From assembly GCA_026125895.1 (NCBI GenBank), contig JAHCKG010000014.1, positions 54,451-118,450 on the forward strand: 64,000 nucleotides of DNA, read 5' to 3'. The DNA is from Pseudolabrys sp. Its GTDB lineage: Bacteria > Pseudomonadota > Alphaproteobacteria > Rhizobiales > Xanthobacteraceae. The position numbers were made by a program, and so were the translations under genes. This document shows positions 54,398 to 60,633 of this stretch, piece by piece. How positions within the stretch are numbered: position 1 is the first letter of the stretch; each line of letters starts with the position of its first letter. The notes under the pieces were generated by a model. It was not told the DNA's origin and made no database searches. It saw nothing but the letters and a program-made list of their open reading frames with translations.

Positions 54398-54422
54398 AAC
54401 GCCGGGCAGGGAACATTGTTCC
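54398..54422 (-). promoter_or_regulatory. EcfG (general stress sigma) type promoter
   Basis: On the minus strand GGAAC (54422-54418), exactly 16 nt, CGTT (54401-54398), matching the alphaproteobacterial EcfG consensus. CGTT ends 29 nt before the ATG of the 50-residue membrane protein, a normal promoter distance. Confidence 0.72.
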
Positions 54423-54449
54423 ATCCGGCCGTAAGCCTCGGGGGGCGGG

Positions 54450-55445
54450 TTATTTTTTGAAGACGCGCAGCCGGTGTGCCGCGTCAGCGTTGGCGGCGCC
54501 GGGCGGCATGCGTCCGGCGAGCAGTTCTTTGACCTGGTTGACCGTGTCGAACGCCTGGTGCTCGGCGGCATCCGGGGTGAGGCCGGCGGTGTGCGGCGTC
54601 GCGATCACATCGGCCCGCTTCGCCAGGAACAGCGACGGCTTCTGATCCGGAGCGCGGCCGACATCCATCGCCGCGCCGGCGATCTGTTTGCGGTCGAGAG
54701 CCTGCTCGAGGGCCTTCTCGTCCACCAGATTGCCGCGCGACACGTTGATGAAATAGGCGGACTTCTTCATGCGCGCGAAGGCCGAAGCATTCATCAGGTT
54801 CTCGGTCTGCTCGTTGGCGACGACGAGGCAAACGAGGAAATCCGATTGCGCGACCACGTCCTCGAACGAAGCTTGGCCGACGCCGGGCTCGGCGATGGTC
54901 TTGAACGGGTCCGACACCATCACCTTCATGCCGAGCACGACGCCGATGCGCGCCAGATGCTGGCCGATCGCGCCGTAGCCGAGAATGCCGAGCGTGGCGC
55001 CGGATAGCTGCTTGCCCATGCGCGATTCCGGATCGCCGCCGGACCGATACGCGTTGGTGTAATCGAGCGTACGGCGGCCGAGGTCGATCATGTAGCCGAT
55101 CGCCTGCTCGGCGACCGAGGCGACGAAACCGGGTGTGGCATGGGTCACCAGCACGCCGATCTTTGAGGCCGCCGGCACGTCGATATTGCGGATATCGACG
55201 GCGACCCGCAGGAAAGCGGCGAGCGAGGCGGGGGCCTGGGCGAAGAACTCGGCCGGTCCGGGCGTCTGGCGGTCGGAAACGATGATCTGACAGCCTTGCG
55301 CCGCCTTGGTGAGGGCCGCGGCGTCGAGCACCCGGCCGGTCTCGTTGAGCCGCACGTCGCACAATGCGCGCAGCGCCTTGAGCGCGCGCTCGCCGTAGTA
55401 ATTGGCGAGCATGTCGGGCGTGTGGGTCAGAAGGACGGTCGGCAT
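54450..55445 (-). CDS. D-2-hydroxyacid dehydrogenase family protein with altered active site
   Basis: A 331-residue two-domain protein: NAD-binding motif LGILGYGAIGQHLA, catalytic Arg in INVSRGNLVDE, His in ATPHTAGLT. The catalytic Glu normally 29 residues after that Arg is replaced by Pro (AMDVGRAPDQ), with Asp next to it. The family reduces 2-oxo acids or oxidises 3-phosphoglycerate. The substitution makes activity or substrate uncertain. It stands between the EcfG-driven small gene and clpS, with no cotranscribed partner. Confidence 0.85.
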   Translation of the reverse strand: MPTVLLTHTPDMLANYYGERALKALRALCDVRLNETGRVLDAAALTKAAQGCQIIVSDRQTPGPAEFFAQAPASLAAFLRVAVDIRNIDVPAASKIGVLVTHATPGFVASVAEQAIGYMIDLGRRTLDYTNAYRSGGDPESRMGKQLSGATLGILGYGAIGQHLARIGVVLGMKVMVSDPFKTIAEPGVGQASFEDVVAQSDFLVCLVVANEQTENLMNASAFARMKKSAYFINVSRGNLVDEKALEQALDRKQIAGAAMDVGRAPDQKPSLFLAKRADVIATPHTAGLTPDAAEHQAFDTVNQVKELLAGRMPPGAANADAAHRLRVFKK

Positions 55446-55597
55446 CGAGTTTCCCCCGCAAGTCGTTTTCTGGTTGAGGCTGCCCTGCCGTTTTGAGGGC
55501 TTTTGCTTCTAGGCCGGACTTGCGAAGATAGGCAATCGGGGGACCCCCGCCGGCAACAGGAATCCGGCAAGGGGGCTAAGAGCAACGGACAGCGCTC

Positions 55598-55918
55598 ATG
55601 AGCCCGATCGACAATCCCGGCACCACGACGAAGCCGAAGACCAAACCGAAGACCAAGATCGCTCGGCCGCCGCTGTGGAAGGTGATCCTGCTCAACGACG
55701 ACTACACGCCGCGCGAGTTCGTCGTGCAGGTGCTCAAGGCCGTCTTCCGCCTCAACGAAAGCCAATCCTATCGGGTGATGATGACCGCGCACCAGAAGGG
55801 TGCCTGCGTCATCGCCGTCTATACCCGGGACGTCGCCGAGACCAAGGCCAAGGAGGCGACCGATCTCGGGAAGATGAATGGCTATCCGCTCTATTTCACG
55901 ACCGAGAAAGAGGAGTGA
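55598..55918 (+). CDS. clpS: ATP-dependent Clp protease adaptor ClpS
   Basis: A 106-residue N-degron adaptor: Lys/Pro/Thr-rich N-terminal arm (KPKTKPKTKIARPP), then VILLNDDYTPREFVVQVLKAVF, MMTAHQKGACVIAVYTRDVAETKAKEATDL, with the substrate pocket residues (N, D of LNDD; M; H) in place. ClpS delivers proteins with N-terminal aromatic/Leu residues to ClpAP. clpA does not follow; an SDR gene does, after a palindromic repeat. Alphaproteobacteria often have two ClpS proteins, and this may be either. Confidence 0.94.
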   Translation: MSPIDNPGTTTKPKTKPKTKIARPPLWKVILLNDDYTPREFVVQVLKAVFRLNESQSYRVMMTAHQKGACVIAVYTRDVAETKAKEATDLGKMNGYPLYFTTEKEE

Positions 55919-55927
55919 ACTTCCTTT

Positions 55928-56060
55928 CCCTCTCCCCTTGTGGGAGAGGGTGCTGAGCGAATGCGGCAGCATTCGCGAAGCGGGTGAGGGGGTACAAACA
56001 AGCTCCCCCTCACCCGGCTCGTGCTTCGCACTCGCCACCCTCTCCCACAAGGGGAGAGGG
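55928..56060. repeat. Large palindromic element, family E (25-bp perfect arms)
   Basis: Arms 55928-55952 (starting CCCTCTCCCCTTGTGG) and 56036-56060 are perfectly complementary over 25 bp; inside, CGGGTGAGGGGG (55981-55992) and CCCCCTCACCCG (56005-56016) form a second 12-bp stem. The element fills the clpS-SDR spacer and ends 20 nt before the SDR start codon, leaving only AGGGGGG as ribosome binding site. Such CCTCTCCCCTTGTGGGAG elements are dispersed in many alphaproteobacteria (recognition from memory). Confidence 0.88.
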
Positions 56061-56079
56061 GAAGAAACAGGGGGGCTAC

Positions 56080-56838
56080 ATGCCGCAAAAGGTCCTGATC
56101 ACCGCCGGCGCCGCCGGCATCGGCCGCGAGTTCGCGCGCGCCTTTGCCAAGACCGGTGCCAAGGTCTTCATCTGCGACATCGACGACAAGGGCCTCGCCG
56201 ATATGGCGAAGGAGATCCCGGGCCTGATCGCCCGGCGCTGCGACATCGCCCAGCGCGCCGAGATCGAGACGATGGTGCCGGAGGCGATCGCGGCGCTCGG
56301 CGGCCTCGACGTCTTGATCAACAATGCCGGCGTCGCCGGCATGACGCTGCCGGTCGATCAGTATCCGCCGGACGACTGGGACAAGGTGGTGGCGATCAAC
56401 CTCACCGGCATGTTCGACGTCACCCGCCTCGCCATTCCCGCGCTCAAGGAGTCGGAAGCCGGCGTCATCATCAATATGACCTCGATCGCCGGCCGCTTCG
56501 GCTTCGCCAATCGCTCGCCCTATTCGGCGACGAAGTGGGGCGTCATCGGCCTCACCAAGACGCTGGCCGTCGAGCTGGGCGCCTGGGGCATCCGCGCCAA
56601 CGCTATCGCCCCCGGGCAGGTCGAGGGCGACCGTATCCAGCGCGTTTTCCAGGGGCGGGCGCAGATATCCGGCAAATCCGTGAAGGAGGTGCAGGACGAA
56701 TCCTTCGCCTACACCTCGATCAAGAAGTTCGTCGATCCCAAGGACATCGCGGCGCTGGCGGTATTCCTGGCTTCCCCAGCCGCCAAGACGATCTCCGGGC
56801 AGGTGATCCCGATCGATTCCGACCGGCAACACGCCTGA
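56080..56838 (+). CDS. Short-chain dehydrogenase/reductase
   Basis: Start at 56080 (MPQKVLITAGAAGIGREFARAFAKTG), 252 residues; the open frame upstream is repeat sequence. Classical SDR: TAGAAGIG for NAD(P), LINNAGVAG, Ser in NMTSIAGRFG, YSATKWG catalytic Tyr/Lys, and C-terminal GQVIPIDSD. Acidic residue D in CDIDDKG after strand 2 suggests NAD rather than NADP (inference). Substrate not known. Separated from clpS by the family E palindrome. Confidence 0.92.
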   Translation: MPQKVLITAGAAGIGREFARAFAKTGAKVFICDIDDKGLADMAKEIPGLIARRCDIAQRAEIETMVPEAIAALGGLDVLINNAGVAGMTLPVDQYPPDDWDKVVAINLTGMFDVTRLAIPALKESEAGVIINMTSIAGRFGFANRSPYSATKWGVIGLTKTLAVELGAWGIRANAIAPGQVEGDRIQRVFQGRAQISGKSVKEVQDESFAYTSIKKFVDPKDIAALAVFLASPAAKTISGQVIPIDSDRQHA

Positions 56839-56875
56839 TATTGTTGAAGAATTCGCATTTTCAGACAATTTTAAC

Positions 56876-56901
56876 GGACCGGCGGAATCATGCCGCCGTC
56901 C
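56876..56901 (+). terminator. Hairpin downstream of the SDR gene
   Basis: GGAC-(C)-GGCGG (56876-56885) pairs with CCGCC-GTCC (56893-56901), 7-nt loop. Preceded by AATTTTAA; no T-run follows. Possible terminator or leader of the next small gene. Confidence 0.4.
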
Positions 56902-56998
56902 GGGGGGTAAAGCGCGGATCAACGCTGGCCTTGCCAAGCCTGCGACGTCAACCGGATGGCAGCTACCTGGCAAGAAACAGTGCGACAGTGAGGCTCCA

Positions 56999-57184
56999 AT
57001 GCCCGATACGGCTGTGACCCCAACCACCGCCCACGATCCCGACTTCGTCGTCGAGCTCGCTGGCAAACGCATCTCGCATTTCTGTTCGCTGACCGCCGCC
57101 TTGTCGGCCGGCCTCAAGCTCAAGCGCGAGAACGCCGGCGTCACCGTGAAGGTCTACGACGCCCGCGAGAAAGAGACGGCCTGA
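56999..57184 (+). CDS. Small conserved hypothetical protein (61 aa)
   Basis: A 61-residue soluble protein: MPDTAVTPTTAHDPDFVVELAGKRISHFCSLTAALSAGLKLKREN..., with GAGG before the ATG. An alpha-beta small domain is suggested by VVELAGKRI and VTVKVYDA; no Cys pairs or signal. Not recognised. It is convergent with the Lys-rich gene at 57212. Confidence 0.6.
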   Translation: MPDTAVTPTTAHDPDFVVELAGKRISHFCSLTAALSAGLKLKRENAGVTVKVYDAREKETA

Positions 57185-57211
57185 CCGCGCACTGGCTCGT
57201 GAGGCTCGCAG

Positions 57212-57415
57212 CTAGAGGCGCTTCTTGCGCTTTACCGCCTTCTTGGCCTTCTTCTTCTTTTTCTTCGCGACGGCGAGTTCGCTCTTCGACTTGCGCTTCA
57301 TGTCGAGCGTATGGGCGCGCTTGTAGGTTTGGATGTCCTTGAACTTGCCGTCCTTGTCGCGCACGGCATAGAGCTTCTTGCCTTTCGAGGAATAGAGCGT
57401 CGTGCGTTTGGCCAT
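57212..57415 (-). CDS. Small highly basic protein (67 aa)
   Basis: The start at 57415 (MAKRTTLYSSKGKKLYAVRDKDGKFKDIQTYKRAH) with GGAGG upstream is preferred over a longer frame. The N-terminal half resembles a small beta domain; the C-terminus is KKKKKKAKKAVKRKKRL. Such charge suggests nucleic-acid binding (inference). No family recognised, but similar short basic proteins occur across Bradyrhizobium-like genomes. Confidence 0.65.
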   Translation of the reverse strand: MAKRTTLYSSKGKKLYAVRDKDGKFKDIQTYKRAHTLDMKRKSKSELAVAKKKKKKAKKAVKRKKRL

Positions 57416-57499
57416 CGATCGATCCTCCGTTTGGCTTGTCGCAGCGACGATAGCGGCGCCGCCGATTCGTGCCAAAGGCCGCTTGCCGGCGGTATCGGC

Positions 57500-57871
57500 C
57501 TAGCGTCCGCAATTCCACTGGTAGCCGATCGGCGTGACGGTCCAGCACGGGCCGAACGAACCGCCATTCCAGCGGCCGCGATAAAAGCGCGGGTTGGGAT
57601 AACCCCAAGTGTAGTAATAGATCGGCGCGCCGCCGTTGCGGAAATAGGCACGCCGGTCGCGCTCGTATTCCTTGCGGCGATCGCGCTCGATTTGCGCCGG
57701 CGTGCGGTAGCCCGGCAGGAAACCGACGCCGGGCGGAACGCGGCGGACGTGGTGCTTGTTCTTTTTGACGACCTTCGCCTCGTGGACCGGAGCGGCGCGC
57801 AAGGGCAGGGCCGTTGCCGGCAGCGCCAGTGCGATCAGCACGACGGCCAGGCTGCTAACGCCGCTTCGCAT
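57500..57871 (-). CDS. Small exported protein (123 aa), unknown
   Basis: The start at 57871 (MRSGVSSLAVVLIALALPATALPLRAAPVHEAKVVKK) gives a signal peptide; the longer frame upstream lies in the nuclease gene. The mature protein is Arg/Lys-rich with a Tyr/Pro/Gly/Trp-rich end (GGAPIYYYTWGYPNPRFYRGRWNGGSFGPCWTVTPIGYQWNCGR) and two Cys that may form a disulphide. It overlaps the nuclease gene by 17 nt, suggesting cotranscription. Function unknown; a common small-secreted type in this group. Confidence 0.68.
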   Translation of the reverse strand: MRSGVSSLAVVLIALALPATALPLRAAPVHEAKVVKKNKHHVRRVPPGVGFLPGYRTPAQIERDRRKEYERDRRAYFRNGGAPIYYYTWGYPNPRFYRGRWNGGSFGPCWTVTPIGYQWNCGR

Positions 57872-58487
57872 GGCGCCACTCTTCCGGATTGTCAAAGGCG
57901 CCTTGCCAGACGCCGCGGCGCGCGACGCGGGCTTCGTGTTCGGCCGCGGCATAATCGCTAGTATAGCGGCTGTAGTTGACGGCGTAACCATCGCGCACCA
58001 GCGCCGCGCCGATATCGGCGACGTCGCCTGAGGAGCACGTGGCGAGCAGCCGGCCGTAGCGATCCTCGCCTTGCGGCGTGCAACTCATCCAGCCTTTGGC
58101 CACCAGCGCAGCGAGCCGCATTCGCGCCGCCGCGCCGCAGGACCAGTCGCGTCCATTGGTATCGCGGCATGTCTGGCGCAGTTCCGGCGCGTCGATGCCG
58201 GCAAGTCGGATACGCTGCGGCTTGCCCATATGCTGTGCCGTCAAGGTGTCGCCATCGATGGCGCGAACCTGCACCCATTCGGCCGGCGGCACGGCCGCTG
58301 TCGCCGCCTCACGCCAGAGATTGGCGAGCGCGATGGCGCCGACGCAGCCGGCGAGCAGCAGGAAGCCGAAATAGCGCCGCACGACAGCGCCGAGTCCCGG
58401 ACGGGTTGGCGGCCGGAGCAGCGAGCGCAGCCGTTGGGCGCGGCGCGGCCGCCGCAACATCCGGTCGAAGGAGGAAACGCTGCCCAT
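57855..58487 (-). CDS. Membrane-anchored thermonuclease (SNase) family protein
   Basis: A 210-residue protein with an Arg-rich cytoplasmic N-terminus, one membrane helix (about 38-58) and a periplasmic staphylococcal-nuclease domain: AIDGDTLTAQH, IRLAGIDAPELRQTC, DRYGRLLATC, and EARVARRGVWQG. The catalytic Arg, Glu and the Asp metal ligands are in place, so DNA/RNA hydrolysis outside the cytoplasm is plausible. Four Cys may form disulphides. It overlaps the small exported protein gene. Confidence 0.88.
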   Translation of the reverse strand: MGSVSSFDRMLRRPRRAQRLRSLLRPPTRPGLGAVVRRYFGFLLLAGCVGAIALANLWREAATAAVPPAEWVQVRAIDGDTLTAQHMGKPQRIRLAGIDAPELRQTCRDTNGRDWSCGAAARMRLAALVAKGWMSCTPQGEDRYGRLLATCSSGDVADIGAALVRDGYAVNYSRYTSDYAAAEHEARVARRGVWQGAFDNPEEWRHAKRR

Positions 58488-58525
58488 GGCCGCAAGCCTA
58501 GGCGCGGGGCGGTTACCGAAAGGTT

Positions 58526-58545
58526 GGCGGCAAGGCTTTGCCGCC
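58526..58545 (+). terminator. Compact hairpin before the UBP zinc-finger gene
   Basis: Perfect 8-bp stem GGCGGCAA-GGCT-TTGCCGCC, ending 34 nt before the ATG at 58580. Could be an operator, a leader hairpin or a terminator of minus-strand readthrough; no T-run. Confidence 0.35.
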
Positions 58546-58579
58546 CTAGCATCGGCCCCGCACCAGGAAAGGCCCGTCT

Positions 58580-58891
58580 ATGACGCTCAAATGCAGCCAT
58601 ATCGGAGAGATCCGCGACGTTACGCCATCGGCCAAAGGCTGTGAGGAGTGCCTCAAGACCGGCGACTGGTGGGTGCACCTGCGGCTGTGCCGGATCTGCG
58701 GCCATGTCGGCTGCTGCGACGATTCTCCCAACAAACACGCCCGAGCGCATTTCGAGGCGACCGGCCATCCGATCATCGAGGGCTACGACCCGCCGGAAGG
58801 CTGGGGCTGGTGCTACGTCGATGACACCGTGGTCAAGCTTGACCACAAGACGCCCCAGGTGGGACCGATCAAAAGGTGGATCAAGGAGTAG
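58580..58891 (+). CDS. UBP-type zinc finger domain protein
   Basis: A 103-residue protein made only of a ZnF-UBP domain: CSHIGEIRDVTPSAKGCEEC, HLRLCRICGHVGCCDDSPNKHARAHFEATGHPIIEG, with the Cys/His zinc ligands in order. In eukaryotes the domain binds the C-terminal GG of ubiquitin; bacteria have many stand-alone copies of unknown role. It lies alone, convergent with the DUF2189 gene, whose end it overlaps by 11 nt. Confidence 0.9.
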   Translation: MTLKCSHIGEIRDVTPSAKGCEECLKTGDWWVHLRLCRICGHVGCCDDSPNKHARAHFEATGHPIIEGYDPPEGWGWCYVDDTVVKLDHKTPQVGPIKRWIKE

Positions 58892-59690
58892 CCGCAAGCT
58901 CGCCGATCGGCGCAACGATGCGCCGGTAGAGATGCCAGGTAGCGTGGCCGAGCACCGGCAACGTCACGATCAGACCGAGGAAGGCCGGTAGCGCCGAGAC
59001 GATCAGCAGCACGACGATAACGGCCGCCCATCCGATCATCGGCAGCGGGCTCGTCACTACCGCGCGCACGCTGGTGATCATCGCCGTGATGAAATCGACG
59101 TCGCGCTCGAGCAGAAGCGGAAATGACACCACGGTGAGCGAGAACAGGAGCAGCGACAGCACCGCGCCGTCGAGATTGCCGATGGCAAGGAACAGGAGCC
59201 CGGCATTGGTCGTCAGCACCGCGGCGATGAAGCCGTCGAACGAGGCGAAGGAGACATTGAGGCCGAGGAACAGTGCCATCAGCAGCCGCACCTGATACAT
59301 CCACATCAGGAAGATGAACACGGTGACGAAGGCCATCCAGCCGATCTCGCCGCGGCTTTTCACCGTGGCAAAAATGGCGCCGAGCGCCAGCGGCTCGCCG
59401 GCCTCGCGGCGCCGGCTCACTTCGTAAAGGCCGATGGCGACGAAGGGTCCGATCAGCGCGAAGCCCGCGGCCAGAGGATAAGCAAGATAGCTCATACCCA
59501 GCGCGGTCACCGAGAGCAGGATGAGCACGCCGCCCAGCGCATAGAGCGCGCCGCAGGCGAGGCCATACAGCGGCGCGGCCTGGAAGTCGCGCAAGCCCTT
59601 GATCATCGCCTCGACGACATCGGCTGCCGTGATCTTCCGTACTGCCGGATCGGCCTTACGGGGACCGGCATTGCCGGAGATGGTGGACAT
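58881..59690 (-). CDS. DUF2189 membrane protein
   Basis: A 269-residue protein with six hydrophobic segments; ITAADVVEAMIKGLRDFQAAPLYGLACGALYALGG, SYLAYPLAAGFALIGPFVAIGLYEVSRR and FPLLLERDVDFITAMITSVRAV are characteristic of DUF2189. Function unknown; found in many alphaproteobacteria. Overlaps the tail of the zinc-finger gene by 11 nt and is followed upstream by the BLUF gene on the same strand (72 nt away). Confidence 0.87.
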   Translation of the reverse strand: MSTISGNAGPRKADPAVRKITAADVVEAMIKGLRDFQAAPLYGLACGALYALGGVLILLSVTALGMSYLAYPLAAGFALIGPFVAIGLYEVSRRREAGEPLALGAIFATVKSRGEIGWMAFVTVFIFLMWMYQVRLLMALFLGLNVSFASFDGFIAAVLTTNAGLLFLAIGNLDGAVLSLLLFSLTVVSFPLLLERDVDFITAMITSVRAVVTSPLPMIGWAAVIVVLLIVSALPAFLGLIVTLPVLGHATWHLYRRIVAPIGELAATP

Positions 59691-59762
59691 TCGTTGCCGC
59701 CCTGACGTGTTCGTTGGGCGGATAATAGCAAGGCGCCGCGGCGCACAGGCGGTATGGGCGTC

Positions 59763-60224
59763 TTACGCCGCGACCTTGCGGTCGAGGCCGGCGGCGGCGA
59801 GATCGACCGCGAGCCCGACGGCCTGATCGCCCGATATCTGGCGCGGATCGAGTCGCGCGCCGATGCCATGCCGCGCGAACAACGCGCCGTTGTCACCGCG
59901 CAGCATGGCAAAGCCCATCCACCAATTGCCGAACAAGCGTGACTCGGCGGGCCGGCAATCCATCACCGTGAGTTCGTCATGGCGCTCGTCGGCCATGATC
60001 CGGCGCAGCACCGCCGACACCGCCTCGCGCTCGCCCTCGAGGATCTGGATGAACCACACCGTGTCAAAGATCAGTGCGCCGGTGACACCGGCCTTTTCGT
60101 TGTTGCGCTGGGAGGCGGCGAGGATGGCGTTGAGGTCGTCGATCATGGCGACTTTGGAACCGCTGGCGATCGCGCCCTTGGCGCCGAGATGATTCTCCGA
60201 GTGATAGACGAGGCGGGTGAGCAT
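59763..60224 (-). CDS. BLUF-domain blue-light sensor
   Basis: Start at 60224 (MLTRLVYHSENHLGAKGAIA), with AGGAA upstream, 153 residues. BLUF flavin-binding residues are all there: Tyr7, Asn42 (SQRNNEKAGVTGAL), Gln60 (FIQILEG), and the Trp/Met pair in NWWMGF. The fold is short, with ~50 residues after the BLUF core and no effector domain, so it acts through a partner. Between Tyr7 and Asn42 there are ~11 residues more than in AppA. It is divergent from the PAS-PAS-MCP gene; DUF2189 follows on the same strand. Confidence 0.9.
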   Translation of the reverse strand: MLTRLVYHSENHLGAKGAIASGSKVAMIDDLNAILAASQRNNEKAGVTGALIFDTVWFIQILEGEREAVSAVLRRIMADERHDELTVMDCRPAESRLFGNWWMGFAMLRGDNGALFARHGIGARLDPRQISGDQAVGLAVDLAAAGLDRKVAA

Positions 60225-60633
60225 CGCTGGGATTTCCTGTTGCAGGCCGCCACGGTATGCGGATGTCCGTTGAGGACCGGTTAAGCGGTTGCGTGTGGAA
60301 CTCTTCTCCGGCGGGTTCCGCGGAGCGGAGGCCGTGACGCGGACATGCGTCATCGCCCGCATTGTTTGATCGGCCCCAGGCCGTCCATCTCTCGCGAAAC
60401 AAGGCGATGTGAAGCGAGACCGAGCGACGGTGCGTTTCCGGCGCGAAGGCACGCGCCGCTATTGATAGGTTATCAAAGTCTCTTACGGCTCCGATTAAGC
60501 GCCGCGTAAGCGGACGCTTGTAATTATGCATCATCGGCGCGCACGGATCTGTTCCAACCAGCGTCCGAGAATTGTGGAATGCGCGGCTGTCGCAGCGCGC
60601 GTCACTCGTCAGAACGATAGTGCGAGGATACAC
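60225..60633. other. Divergent spacer BLUF / PAS-MCP (409 nt)
   Basis: No gene is supported. It holds an imperfect GGAAC...GTTCC palindrome (60298-60320) and an AT-richer stretch at 60455-60535 (TTGATAGGTTATCAAAG, TTGTAATTATGCATCATC) that may contain promoters; TTGATAGGTTATCAA is an inverted repeat around GGT. The MCP start is preceded by GAGG. No complete sigma motif was identified. Confidence 0.45.
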
